From: Gavia stellata
Lineage: Eukaryota; Chordata; Aves; Gaviiformes; Gaviidae
Reading direction: 5' to 3'
DNA length: 64,000 nt
Assembly: GCF_030936135.1 (NCBI RefSeq)
Contig: NC_082598.1
Location: forward strand, 31,366,687-31,430,686
Shown here: positions 34,301 to 49,300 of the stretch, piece by piece
How positions within the stretch are numbered: the first letter of the stretch is position 1
Layout: each line of letters begins with the position of its first letter
Translations under genes and position numbers: made by a program
The notes under the pieces: generated by a model
Database searches by the model: none
The model's input: only the letters and a program-made list of their open reading frames with translations
What the model was told of the DNA's origin: nothing

Positions 34301-37300
34301 GAGACGGAAGGAGATACCAGAATGCTTTTGAGATATAAAAATGTCTCTTAAAATGTTGTGGCTTCATTTTCTGTACAGGCAAATATCCAGTCAATTATGG
34401 CCTCAGAGAAACAGGTGAATATCTTGATGAAGTTGCTGGATGAAGCTCTAAAGGAAGTTGACCAAATTGAGCTAAAGCTGAGCAGTTATGAAGAAATGCT
34501 TCAGAGTGTAAAAGAGCAAATGGATCAAATTTCAGAAAGCAACCACTTAATCCATCTCAGTAACACAAATAATGTGAAGCTACTGTCAGAGATAGAGTTC
34601 TTAGTGGTAAGCATTTTTGTTTGCTATGGTTGTTCACATCAGGTATAAAATTCTTTTACGTTGCTACCCTCTTTAGCAACCATATATGAGGTTCAATTAA
34701 AATAATGAGTTTATTTTTCTGTCTTATTATTGCACTAACGTCAGTAAGTTTTGTTTTATAATGATGGAATCGTATTTATCATTCTTGGTTCAGCAGCATA
34801 GCAAACTAACCTGCTTCTGGCTTATGGAGAAACATTGGAACAGGCTGCCCAGGGAAGTGGTTGAGTCACCATCCCTGGAGGTATTTAAAAGATGTGTACA
34901 TGTGGTGCTTAGGGACATGGTTTAATGGTGGACTTGGCAGTGTTAATAGTTGAACTCAATGATCTTAAAGGTCTTTTCCAACCTAAATGACTTTATGATT
35001 CTATTCTATGATTCTATGACAATACTATCCATTATTTTGTAGAATCACATGGATTTAGCTAAAGGTCATATAAAGGCCCTTCACGAGGGAGATCTGACAT
35101 CTTCTCGAGGCATTGAGGCCTGCACTAATGCAGCAGATGCCCTTCTGCAGTGTATGAATGTAGCTCTTCGTCCAGGTAATGTTTTTGTTAGACCACAGTC
35201 TAACATACAAAATTTATTATGGTAGTGCCTTTATTGTATGTGCCTTTCCAACTAGTCTCAGATTTTGTTTCTGTAGATGGAGGGAACTGTGACCTCTGGT
35301 CCTTTTGGTACCCACATACAATATATTACTATATATTTTATACTCTGTGAAGTTCTTCTTGGTTTTAGGACATGATATGCTTCATGCAGTGAAACAGCAG
35401 CAGCAGCGGTTTAGTGACTTGCGTGAGCAATTTGCACGGAGACTTGCCAGTCATTTGAACAGCGTATTTGTTCAGCAGGTATTATTTTTTACTATTTTAT
35501 ATCACAAACCTTTCCTGAGAAGAAAACCAATCCACCTAAAATTGGACATGTTCTGTGATGTAATCAGCAAACAAACGGACTGCTAGAGGCACTTCAGGCA
35601 GAGATACTATTAAGCATACCAAACTGTAGTAGCCTATAGAAGTCTCTTACATTTAAAAAAAAATCACCTCTCTCTAGTGGGTTTGCTATGTGAATTAAAC
35701 ACATTGTGTGATATATAAGGATTTATTTTAATTGTAAGGCTTGATTAATTGAGGAGAAAAAGCATTGACTTTTTTTCAAGGGTGTCAGAGGCTGAGAACA
35801 TTGGAGTTCTTGCTGTCTGAACTTCAAGGGCCATAAAAAACCCAAAACCATACAAATTAAGATGTCTAAACCTTGATTTTTTTTTTGAGCCTTAACTTGA
35901 AATATTCAGAAATCAGTGTCCGGAGACCTGTTTTCTAAAGGCTGGATGTCTTTTAGCATCAGTTTTTTTAATTTCTGTTTGTTTTTTTTTATTTCCAATT
36001 AGTTTACTCAGACCCTCCTTCAACTCTATAATAGGTCCTACTGTCTTTCAGTTCCAGTGAGTACATTAGGTTTGATACAAGCTTTTCTAACTAATTTTTT
36101 TGAGCTTGACTTACCTAACTAGCAACTGCATCTTCGGCTATACAAAAATAAATTTATCCTAACCAGTTGCAGAGCATCAGACTTATGGGCCTTCTCACTT
36201 CCATTATTTTTATCAGTCCTCAAGCTTTGTTTATCTGTTTATGAGCTAATGTTCCTCTGATGAGATCTCCAGAAATTGCTAAGAGACAGATTGAGGTGTA
36301 TGGAGGAAAAATATTTTCAGGAAATTGTAATATGTGTACAACTGTACAGATACTCCAATTTTGTGAAATTGTAATATTTGTAAATAAAAAATAATTCCGT
36401 TTTTATACATATTACCACAATCAAAGTTTTAGAAGTTTTTGTTTTTATGTATTAGACAGTGTGCCGAAAATGGAATAGGGTTATGCTGGATAATTGTATA
36501 GAAAATTGCATTTGAGAGTACAAGCCTTGCTTTTTATGGCAAAGATAAGGGCTTCCTGCATTTTCTTCACTTTGCAGAAGAATTCCAGTTCTACAGCATG
36601 TTAAATTTTTTTGCTTTAGTTTCTGTTCTTAAGAGGGTATGTTTCTCATGTTACTTTTCATATTTTGAAAAACTGAGCACAGACTAGGTGTCCTGGCCTC
36701 TAAGTGAGCAAGTAGAATCTATGTTGTGCAAGTCCTGTGTAAATGCATTCACAAAGTTTGACTATTGGACTTGCATATGAAAATGGCTGTTTAACAGAAT
36801 GCCTTTTCTGATGTTCTGTTCTGAGGATTTTATTTTTAAAAATGGTAAGAGATTATTATTACTATGTAATACTATGTGTATTAGATGAAATACTTTGAAG
36901 GGGACTTTTCAGTGCTATTGAGAATGCTAATACCAGTTTGCAATTTTTAAATCTTTTTTAATTTTATTTTTTTTAATTCTGGTACTAATAGTGGCCTCAC
37001 GTTGTCTTTCATATAAACTTGCCCTCTGAAAAGTTTTGGCCCGCTGTTAGGTGTGAGGTATTAATCAGCAGATAAAAAATATGACCTCGCTGTAAGGTTA
37101 AGAAGGAAGAATTCATTAACTGCAAGAGATGAGCCTCTGCTAAGCTTTTTTGCTTGTTGCAAAAGAAAAATAAAAGTTTGTGTACTTCATTTTGAGGTAC
37201 CGATTCAAGTGTTGGAGGTATAACAGATTTTTTTGTTATCTTACCAAAATGACCTTGTTTTGTTAGTCTGATGAATAGAATGTAGCAATTTCTCAGTCCC

Positions 37301-40300
37301 ATGTTTTTGAAAAGTCTAACTGGAATACTTTGTTACCTTTAACATCTGAAGAGTTGCATTATTTGTTTAGAATGTTTCTTTAAAAAAATAAAGCACTTCA
37401 GAAAAAACTAAGGCAGATAAAGATTTCTAAATTAAAATGGCAAATGAAAACATGCTGTCTAGACAGCTGCTAATACAAGCAAGACATATTCTGATTTGGA
37501 TCTCATTAGATGGAAAATCAAAGTTGCATTGATATTTCAGCCTAAATATATTATCTTAAAGTATTAAATTGTTCTTTTTTTTAAAAAAGCAAACAAACCC
37601 AATGCTGTGATTCAAGCTACTTTTGTAAGATATTAAAGCGCTTCATCTCCTTTACATAAAAATGAGCATAAATTTTAAGTTTTAAACAGAAATGCAACTT
37701 TGGATTGCTGTTCACTGCAGTGTTTAAAAACTGTTTACAGTAACTGTTACTAACAGTTAATATAGCTGTCTTTATTGTGTCCTAATATTTGATTAACTTT
37801 ACTGTGTGTCTATAACTATAAAGATTTTTTTTTTTTAACAACCAGATTCAGTATTCAATTAAAAGGCAGCTCTGGGCTTTCTGCCTTTGAAATATGAAAT
37901 AGTTTGAAGCTTTGAAATTATGAAATAGTTAAATAACAAACTTGCAGTATCATTTGGTAACAGTTAGTATAAATGTATATATAGTGAGAGGAAGCCTGTT
38001 AATTAGATGGAGAAGGTACATCTAGAAGCTCTGTAATGTTTTGGAGCAGACTTGAACAGGACATAATTTAGGACAGCCAGAATTATTAGTCCTGTGGAAA
38101 AAGTTATCTTGGAGAGAGAAATTTATCTTGGGAGAGGATTTGTCATCTAGCTTTATGAAGAATGCAACTACTAAGCAAAAATAAAAAGTTGTGTGTAATA
38201 AAGGGGCGTAAGTAAAATTGTTAGATGAGAAGCAATAAAAATTTGGATAGCTGAGTATTTCCTATCAGTAATATGAACTAGCCTTTGGACTGACTTAGTT
38301 GAAGAAAGCTGTGAAAACCACCAGGTAAATTATCTTAAACTATAATGAACTTGAACATTAAAATGCATGCTGTAGGAATGTTGCACACCAGGGAATGGGA
38401 GAGAGAACCGTAAATGGTTTTCTATGTCTAGTGTTTATAGAAGCATATCAAAGATCTGTTGAAAATAGTTGCTATGTGCATGCCCATAAGTACACACAGT
38501 ATCGAGTAGGACCTCAATAATCACATGAGTAGCTGTGTGGCTAATGCTGGCTGGATTCCAATTCCAAATTATATGTTGCAATAATTACACTTCACAAAGT
38601 TAGCTTTTTGTTGGAGTCAAGACTACAAAATTGCTTTTAGAAGGGAAATCAACAGTGTAACCCTTCCACATTGTGAGAATAAATGAATGAAGTTGCCTAG
38701 GACTTGTTTCTTTGGGTCCATTTGTCTCTCAGTTTATGTAGTTAAGAGACCAGGACTTAAAGTAAGAGCATGTTCATGTTGGATACAAAAAAGCATTCCA
38801 GCTTTATTCAGAAGCTGGCACGTTCACATTGTGTTACTTGGTAACGGTTAGCCTTTTGCAAATAATACCAAGACTCATATCTTCATTTTTTTAAAACAAA
38901 AACCTGCAAATGTATTGTGGAAGCTTTTAGGGCTTTTTTTAACCGAAGACTTGAACTGATTGGTACTTAATACAATAGAGAAGGGTGAGCCAAAGTTGCT
39001 TTAGTTTAATTTCATTCCAACTTGAAGACATGCAAAGGCAGGTTTTAAACTGTATAGCTTATATTCTGCCAATTTGTCATATCCAAGACAGAACTGTCCA
39101 GGAATGCTTCCTCTGTCAGGGGCTGACATTGACCTATGTAAACCACCTGCATGTTATGCTACAGGAATTGGAGACCAATGAGGACAATCTTTTTGTGCTG
39201 CCATGGCACAAACTATACTTAAGATCAAGGTCTGTTGCTGTATTTATTGCAAGCCTGGTAAAAAAGACTTTACAAAGCCATTTTGGAAATTAAGTTCCAT
39301 CCTCCCTTCCGTTAACCCAGGGCTAATGGTTGTGTGTTCTGCTACGTGACTGAACTGTGGTGTTACCCTTGCTTGCTTCTTGAACTGCCCGGGAAGCTTG
39401 TGAGTTCAAGCAAGTGAAAAGTTAAAAAACTTAAATCATATGTTGTTCAAGCAATATGATGTGATCTTCACTTAAAGGAGAGTGTGTTTTTCAGGGGATA
39501 AGCTAGAGAAAAGGAGGAGCGTGAAGTTAGTAGCTTGCTGTTAGATGGATTTGTTTATGCTGCATGTTGTAAACTGTTTAACTCTAGTAAATGTTTACTG
39601 AAAGTGTGTCTGTGTCCACATTTGTGTGGAGGGAGAGAGAGAATGTGTGTGAACTGATGTTTTTAAGACTTGACCAAGGCTTGGCCAAAGTGGACTGAAG
39701 TGGGTTGAATTGGAGCAGATTTTCAGAGGTGTAGCATAAAGCTCATCGTTAACACCTAGGCCTCCCATTGACTGGGGCCTTGATGTCTTATGGTATATAG
39801 GAACAACATCTTTAAAAAGAAGCAGCTATGGATATTTTTTTTTGTTTAGAGAAATGTAATAATCTCTTAGAATTTTTCAGAAACAGTTGAACACTTGTCA
39901 TTACATCTTCACTCAGCTGTACCTTGCATTCTCTTGCAAAAAATGCCATATTGTCTCACCCTGAAGGCAAAGTGGTAAACAGCAAGAGCCTTACAATGAA
40001 CAAGCTTATTAAGATGTGTTACTTGCCACAACTATAATATCTTAGTGTCCGTATTATGTTAGGTGTCTCTTCAGTCTGTGTCTCTAGACTTTGTTTCTAT
40101 GCAAGATATTTTGATGCTTTTTTATTTGTCTGAATGGGATGCTGTCTTTGTTTTAAGTTCTTCAGAAAACTTCTAGTACATCTGTATAGTGCTTCCAAAT
40201 TTACTTTTAATACTTTCTCTTACCAAGGGTCATGATCAGAGTTCTACTCTTGCCCAGCACTCTGCTGAATTGACATTACCCAATCACCATCCGTTTCACA

Positions 40301-43300
40301 GAGATTTACTTCGATATGCTAAACTGATGGACTGGCTCAAGAACACAGACTATGGAAAGTATGAAGGGCTAACGAAGGTATGTGAAGTGCTGAAATGATG
40401 CTAGAGAATATACATAATATACTATTTTTGAGAGCCAAAAGAATTGCCTGTGTCTATGTGCATGTCCTTTTACTATTCTTTTACATTAAATTTCATTCAC
40501 TGCTCCTCTGTTCTTGTTCCTCTTTGGAAAAAAACTTCATTTTTTGGTATTTGTTGTATCCTGTATTTTTTTTTCTCCAAGATTCTATGTTTCTCTTCTG
40601 AAGTGTCATAAGATATTAATCTTAACGTTTATGTAAAATAAGTTTGCCATTTTACAGTCTAATAAGAAAAAAAATTAAGCTATTTTCATATTGATGTGCT
40701 TGTTATTTCAACAGACCTTCATTTCACTTGGGAATATCAGAAACTTCAGAGGTCTCTTGTAAAAGTAGATTAAATCAAAATGTTTTGGCTTTGTATATAG
40801 GTAAATTTCAACTACGTTGTTTAAAACTGACGTGGAGTGAAAAAATTACTACAGAAGTGTAGAAAATGTTTAGAGAGAAGTCAAGGGAAAGTTAGTCCTT
40901 GCAGAATAAGTCTTCTTTTATTAAAGTACTGTCATTCTTAAACTCAGCGATGGAAGATTTAAATTACTCTTAAAATGGCTTTGAAATAGTTGTTCTTTTG
41001 CCTTCAGTGTAAGGCAGATAGTCAATGAATGGTTGACATCTTTGTGATCTTCTAATAAAACATTGAGAAACTTGGCACACATAATACATAAATGTGTAAG
41101 TAACAACATTTTGAAGAACAAAGGAAAAAAAATTCGTAGGTGATCTTTGATAAATAAAATACTATTATAACATTTATACTAAAAATCTAAATAAACCAGA
41201 TAATCTTCAAGCTTATTTCAGTTGTTGTGCCTCTTGACTTTTAAAACTTGAGCTTATTTTGGCAGGGTTGCAAATAAATTATTCTGGGATTGATTGAATC
41301 TTATAGTAAGTAGGCACACAGAGTTTGTGCCTCCCGAAGTTTTCTGGTCTTTTGTTTTCCTTGTGAGAATAGTAATAAAGGAGGTCACATATTCAGGAAG
41401 ACATGTAGGAATGGCATCCTGTTTGGGTTTTTTTGGGCATAATAAGAGTTTAGTAAAAGAGGCTATGGAGAATGGTGCTGAATTCTCTCTATTCTGCCCT
41501 TGAATTGAATTCTATGATGCTCTACCACTAGTAATTCTGTTTGTATGTACCACATTGCATATCTTTCCTTATGGAGGAGAAGTAGCAGTTTCTGACTGCT
41601 CAGTGAACTCACTAGGGAAATTAATATAACCTGCTTAAATATAATGAATATATTTTGTGCATGCTACATAAATATATAAATACATATATTGTCCAAACCA
41701 GTTTGTTATTTAGTAGAACTTGTATACTTGCTGGTGTTTGATCTATTTAACTGTAATAGAACAAAGTCAATATGTATACCTGTTAACTAACTTTACATTT
41801 TTCTTTTAAGAATTATATGGATTATTTATCACGACTGTATGAAAGGGAAATAAAAGATTTCTTTGAAGTTGCTAAGATCAAGATGACGGGCACAACCAGA
41901 GAAGGAAAAAAGTTTGGTAAGCTTCCAGGAGGAGTGTATCTTGTTTTGAATCTTACTATTTGCTTATAAAATACTCATTACAACATCTAGGGCCTATTTT
42001 ATAATGGTTTAAAATTGTTTGCTTTTGGCAAGGTGGAAGAAGTTGGATGAAAAATATGATTGGTAAAACTTCTGACTTCCACAAGGCCAAAGTAGCACAA
42101 CTGAAATCTTATGAAATTGATCAAGATAGAAGGATAAAATATGGTATTTCTCAGATTTTCAAATCTGCACTCAGTTTTTAACAAACTGCCAACAATATTT
42201 TATTACTTGAATTATCCTGCTTTATTACTGGAACAAATTTTAAAAATCAGCTTTTGTAATTAAAGAAAGCTTGAGCAGCATGTGTGTGTGTTCCTTCTGC
42301 TTTTACTTCTGCTTTTAATGTTTTGGGTGGATTTTGAAGAAGCTAGTTTTAATGCTAATTCTGCCTAAGGAAACTTGTGTATTTCATTGTGTTTTCAGTG
42401 GGATTTACCTATGTAGTCTGAGACTAGAAATAATACTTTGTTAACTTGTAGGCCTTCCTGTTTAAGGGGTTATGTATTCCCACTAGGATTAAATAGTCTA
42501 GCGTGAGTATGGAAGTGAAACTTTAAAAAAATACAACCTGAATGCTTAGAAAGCAACAGTGATATAGGTGTGTTTTACATATTGGTAAATACATATTATT
42601 TACATATTATTCTATATTTTGAAGTGTACTGTTTCAAAACTTGTTTAAAATATTTTTATTTGCCACAGTTCACCAGTTTCCAAATTCTAAATTCAGAAAT
42701 GATGTGCAGCTTTAACTAGTAAGTTCTGTCAAGCCTATTTTGGGTCCTGAACTTATGCTTTGAAGTTTGATGGTAGAGAACAGAAAAAGGTAATGAAGGG
42801 AAGAAAGCAGGAGAGTGGTGAGGCTCAATTGAGGGAGGGGGAAGCTGCAAAGATAAGTCTTGGCAAGCTGTTGGTCATGGAGAGCAAGTGGTGCCATGAT
42901 GTGTCATGGTCAGAACAGTTAAATTCATAAATCTTGAAAAGATTTTTCAAGAACAAAACTGTTTATCCTAATATAAACTGATTTCTAAAACATTCTAAAC
43001 ACTTTATCCTGGCACTTCTTTTGTGATTTGCATTTGTGAGGAGACAATTTTGTAGCAATTTCCTAACTTCTGTAAATGTTATGGAGTGATCAGGCATTTT
43101 GGAGGAAGAAGTCCTTCAATTCATAAGCGTAAGAGCTGCACCTTGAAGGCTTCTGTCTTGTATTTGTGCAAACTTCAAGCATGTTTGAACTTGGCACAGA
43201 ATAGTCAAGGAGGAGAGTAACAAAGGTTTCCTTAACTAGTTAGTTGTCTTTGATTTCTTTTGTAGTATTACATTTTCACAATCATACAAAGAGTATGTTT

Positions 43301-46300
43301 ATGTTTGATTCTTGCTGGTGAATGACTGACATGCAAAACCTGACCCAAGTGCCCAGTCCCCTGAAAATTGGTAGGAACCAATCACAAAGCCAAAACTGGA
43401 AGCTGTACCCAGTGGGGACTGTCCTAGAATTATTGTTACGAATGGTAATTAAGCCGTTAAATAATGGTTATCAATGGCCACATATCTGAGGCCACAAGCA
43501 AGTTTGACAATGAATTAGATCAAAAAAACTTCACTCCTCAGTACTAATCTTATAAAGAAGGAAAGCAAATTACTTGTGTTTAAAAAGCTGTTCCTTATAT
43601 AAATAGGATTTCATTTCACCATTTAAATATCAAGTTATTTTTTAACAGCTTATAACAGTGTGTAATTTCAAAGGCTTCTATGTTGAAGGTAGTGGTTGTA
43701 CTATTACTAGTTGCACATTAATTCAAAATACATCACTTTTTAATGGTAAACTTATTTAAGGAATAGTGTAGGTGCATAATGCTCCAGTTGTACTCAGACA
43801 CTAAAGATGACCTGTTTCCAAGCTGTGTTGGTGTGTGTTCTTGCCTTTTTCTGTGCTTTGGGAATAGCACTGCTGTTTGGATGCCTCAAATGCCAAGGGG
43901 ATGCTGGGAGAATTCTGGCATTCTGTGCTAGTGCAAAGTTTTTTGTCTGCATTTTTATGGCAAAAAAAATCTGGGTCGTGAGCATTCACACTTGTCTTAA
44001 GTAGTCTGTTTTTTCTTTTTTCTTTCTTTCTGATGAAGCCAAGACTTTGATACTTAAATACCATAAAATCAATGTGGGAAAGAGTGCTACTACTGTCATA
44101 TGTTTATAAGATGTGGCTTCGCAAAAGCCACTGTGGCTCCCCTGATTGTCCAGGGCCTGATCTTTGCCTGTAGTTCTTCACATTCTGTAATATAGTCCTG
44201 TGTGTTTGGAAATTGAGGATGATGAAGTGGGACCGATGCATGACAGATGCATATGCCAAATATATCAGGCCTAAACCTTTTTGTTCAAAAACTGCCAAAA
44301 CCCCCAAGATCTGAAAACTAGGCTGGAATTAAATTTGAGTTTGATGTTATAATTGTCAGTAGCGTTGCCTACTTGAGAACATCTGGTATTTAAGACGTGT
44401 TTGTGGCATTTAGAAGTATTTACTCATTCTATTACAGTAGGTTCTGCTTGACTGCTCCATTTTTGGGGGGCTTGTAGCATCCATCCTCATCAAGATCTTA
44501 TTAATACCACATACTGCTTTTAGTGTATGTATGCAAATGCCTTTTACTGGTTAGGGATTCTCTAATTACTACAAATGCCCATTTACTCTAAATTTCATAC
44601 TGAAGTCCACTTGAGGAAACTGTTTTATTCTGCAAAAAAACCCAGGAAAAACAAAAAAACACCTTGTAAATTTTTTTACTATATATTTATTGTTTTCATC
44701 CTCTCCAAATTTGCAGTCATCAATTTTTGGTGCAGCATGAATACAAAAGATGTCTTTTTTATGTAAAAATCCTGATTTGCGAACAACAGAAAAGGTTAGC
44801 CAGTCTTACTGTCGATATGAATGATTTTGCAGTATTGGTGTGTGTTTTTTAAATTGAAGAGGTGGACTCAGTACAAAATTACATAAATACGTTTTAATTT
44901 CTTCATGTCTAGTATTGATATGATGATTGATCTTGGAAACTAAGTCTTTTGCAATATAAACTCTGACAAGTAAAACCCTAAATTAATGGACTTCTCAATT
45001 TGGGAGAACTTTAAATATACGTTACCAAATGTGTTCTTTGAACACACTGTATGAAAGAAAAAATAAAGTTTAATACCTAAAACTTACTCTGTTTTCCATG
45101 TAGCTTAGATACTGAATTTCTAGAATAGTACCTCTCCAACTAAATGTGTTTGCAATGTAGTTACTTGCTGCTTACAGTTCTCCGCATGTTTCTTTCCAGT
45201 TAGAGCTTAACTTGCATCTTGTGCATGGTTTGTGCAAACTGCATTTTAACTTGTCTTTGTCTTTGATGCTTGCAACCTAATCCATCCCAGCTACACTGCC
45301 TCGAAAAGAAAGTGCTGTCAAACAGGAAACTGAGAGTGAGTATAACTAGTTGCATTAGTTGGTATTGTCAATGCATGTGTGTCAATGTAAAGATGTAGCG
45401 CTGCATCATAGAAAATCTACCTAACACTGAAGTACTCTGTTCAAAATGAAATAAGCATTAGCAGAGTCATTGTTTTTGCAAAGCAAAAATGAAGCATGGC
45501 TCAAAATGCCCCAACATAGAAGTTGAGAAGGTTTGCAGTTAAAGGCAACATCTTTTGGTTTTCCCATGCTACTAGTTAATCTAAAAAATACTTTTGTGCC
45601 TGAGAGCTTGTCGTAGTTTTCCAACTCTTCCGGTAGGTTGAGGTAATAACTTTTATTAGATCTACAGACTTTGTCTTGTTTGTGTCCCTAGACTAGATAC
45701 CAACATAGCAGTTAAATGAAACTTGCAGGATTGCTTTTAAGTTTCTTTGTGGTTGAGATGCGAGAAGTTTACATCAGGGTCAAATATTGATGATTTCTTG
45801 GTCTTTTTTCTACTAGTTTTCTCCAACCTGTTCAAACATTTCTGAAAATTCAGGAAAAAATAAAAAGATATGCTCCTCACCTAGGAGAAGGCCCCACAAT
45901 ATCAGGGAGATATGTCTGAATGTTAATTATGATCAAAAGGAGCGGGTAGCATTAACAGTAGAGTTACCATGGGATTGTAGATCCAGCAAAATAGCTGGAG
46001 CAAACTACATAGACAAAAGGATGTTAACAGCAGGAAGATCAAGTTCAAGATGGAAAAAGTGCCTGTGTATATAAAGCTTTTTAATTTTTTCCCTCTTGTG
46101 GATTAATTCTTCTGCTTGTGGCAGCCTTTGCCCAAAGTACATTCACAAAGATCATAATTGGTCTTTGCTTCCAAGCTTTCAAGGAGAGTATTTATCCCCA
46201 TGTTCCTATATTTCACAGTTTTGTTCCTTTTATACCTTTTTCCATACTTTACAATAAGGGCTTATATAGCTACACTGTACTTTGAAACTTGCTGAATTTC

Positions 46301-49300
46301 AGTTACCTTATAACAAGAAAAGAATGTGTTTATAGCAGAAGCATTTGCAGCTTACACAAAAATTGAGTAGTTTGATTTTCATGTAGGACTACTAGTAACT
46401 CTTGATCTCATACATTCTGTAATGAACCTGTTCTTGAGTATTTTATTCTGCTTTTGCTTCCTGCCTTCATAGTGTCTTTATTTCACAGGTCTTCATGGAA
46501 GTTCTGGAAAATTGACTGGCTCTACTTCTAGCCTAAATAAACTCTCTGTTCAGAGTTCAGGAAACCGTAGGTCTCAGTCATCCTCACTGTTGGATATGGG
46601 AAACATGTCTGCCTCTGACCTTGATGTGGCTGATAGAACAAAATTTGATAAGGTAAAGCCAAAACGTTGCATAGGATTCCTGCTTAGTTTTGTATTAGAA
46701 GCATCTTGCATATCCTTCTTACATAGTTTACAAATCTGTACTATTTAAATCTTAAAACAAGCTAATTTCAAATTCTGTATGCACCACACATCTAATAAAG
46801 GCAGTTTCTAAGAAATATGTAGATCCGAGTATTATTCTCTGTTTATAAGATTCCATTTAGTTCCTTTATATGCTGTGTGTGATCTGTAAAGAATATCAAG
46901 CATAAAAAATGGTCTACTAATTTTAAGCCCAATATGCATTTTTAAGCAAATAGGAATTGGAGTGATGGATTCTTCAACTGATTTTTTTTTTTCTCAATAC
47001 AAATGTTCATGTGTTCTGTCGCATTTTGCCAGTAGGTAAGCAAAAGTGAAAGATAAGAAAGCATAATCTTTTAGCCAGGACTAAAATTGCTAAAATTTTA
47101 TTTTTACTGGTTTCACATAAAAGTTATCATCAGTTTTCAGCTTTAACCAATGGCACTAAGTTGTTACTGGAGTGTCCTCAGCATCTGTTTAAAAACCTGC
47201 TGTCTTCAGCATGTTTGTTTTGGTTTGGGTTTTTTTCCTAAACCTTTAAAAATGACAGTACTCCTCACTTCTTGTGCAATTAACTCCTCAGTACTGTGGA
47301 GGGAAAAGGAGCTGTTATCAGAGTGAGAGATAAAAAGAATTTTCTTGTTCTCTATTGAATTATTTGATGGAAATGAGTATTTTTCTTCTGACTTCTTCAA
47401 ATCTTTGCTGAATCCTCGCTCAATCTTTTTCTGGCAGGAAATATTACATGTCTGAAATAGTTACTACACACCTGCAGTAGCAACTTGTCTAGAATTAAAA
47501 TGATAGCTTTCTAACAAAATTTTACACAAGTATTGTGCTAATTTTTTCATTTTCTGACTTATCTCACACTCACTAGGGATATGTGAGTGTGACTAACGTA
47601 TGTAGAGTTGTAAGCTATCGAGCTGACCTAGTAGTTTTTTCTTTTTTTTTTTTTTTTCCTAGGGGAATTTTCAGTAGTGTGGATTTACTGTGTGGCTAGA
47701 TTGGTTTCATTTACATAAATTATTGCATGTCTTAATGCTTAAATACTTGCAGAGAAAATTCTGTGTTGTGTAAAGATGACAGATTACAAGTATGTCTGAT
47801 ACCTGACTAACAATATCAATAGTTTGTATTAATAAAATTTAATTATTTTAATGAATTATTGCCAAAATAGTGTTTAATTTTTAGAATAAATCTAAAAATC
47901 ATGATGAATACTTCTATTTCAGTACAAAATCTGCTGTTGGTTTCTGTAATAGCTATGTAGAAAAAGTTTCTACATAGCAGTTATCTTCTGCGTACACAGT
48001 TTACCTGTTTTTCTTCCCTGAGGCTTTTTTGTCATCTTTCTCTCAGCAACCCAGGCAGAAAAGAAGGTGGCAAAACTGATGACTTAGTATTAAAGTGCGA
48101 ATGTTTTCATTATAGCACAAAAGTCCTTCCTCAGGCTGTGACTAGAAAACTTCTAGTTGTGGAAAAACATAGATTGTTCTTTTCTTCCCAGTGTTATATG
48201 GATGAGAAGGGACTATGCTGAAGATTCAGGTATTACTTTTAAAAATATAAGTACAAGCTGTTTCCATTTCTATTAAGTAGAAATAAGCCTTCTAAAGCTT
48301 ACTGAAGATAGAAAGTATAAAATCCTATGCAACAATTAAAATTAGTATTACTAACTGTTCATAGTATTTGGTGTGTTGATAAAATATTTGGCTTTCTTTA
48401 GATTTTCGAGCAAGTATTAAGTGAACTAGAGCCTCTGTGTCTGGCAGAACAGGACTTCATTAGTAAATTCTTCAAGCTACAGCAACATCAGAGCATCCCG
48501 GGAACAACAACGGTATGACTCTTAATTCTGTCACTGAAGTAAAAACTATGGAACAGGCCTCATAAGAGACCTGTTTAAAAGATAACTGCCAGATAAATTC
48601 AGAAGTTACGTGATCCAGGTGATCAATAACTTGTTTTTCTCCATTAGCTGGCAGAAATTTTTATTTTTGGCTGACCAATACAAAATCTATTAAAGAAGGA
48701 CTGACATGTTTCTTTTGCCGTGGCTTTGTTTCCTCATAAGATCACAATAAACACTTCATCATGCCATGTAGGAAGGCAATGGGGGAGTGATTGTGGATAG
48801 TGTTGTATTCTGGGGAACATGACCAGAAAACTACCAGCACCTTGCAAACCACTATATTTGCTACTTTGAGGAGAAGAGGGGAAAAAAAAAAAGCTCATAA
48901 TTATGTTGTTTTTGTCAGATATACTTATCACTTAAATATAGAATTGGAGACAAGCCTTCAGCTTCCTGTATATACATTCCTTGTTCTTACAGAATGAAGC
49001 GGAGGAAATGGATGGAGGAACTTTATCTCGTTCATATACTTCTGGTGTTCCACAAACAATATCATCTGAGTATGTGTTGCTGTTGTGTATTATTGCTTCT
49101 TAAGCCTACATGTGAATTTATTTGGCATATAAAACTTTTTTCTCTATAATCAGAAATTGCTCCCTTTTAGTGAAAATGAATAGTGAACTCTTCATTTGTG
49201 TCTAGACACCAAATGTGTCAGTAAATATAAAAATCTTTGTATATAGGATGGATGTTTCTGTCTCTATAGTAGTATAAAAAAAATGCTTAATTTTCTAATA

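Noticed and set aside
38985-39293. 102-codon plus-strand frame in EXOC1 intron 9
   Set aside because: Frames near 100 codons are expected several times in a window of this size and AT content. No recognisable domain and no convincing splice context.
43807-44004. Short hydrophobic frame in EXOC1 intron 11 that resembles a membrane protein
   Set aside because: T-rich DNA gives Phe/Leu/Val/Cys-rich translation by default. No conserved motif.
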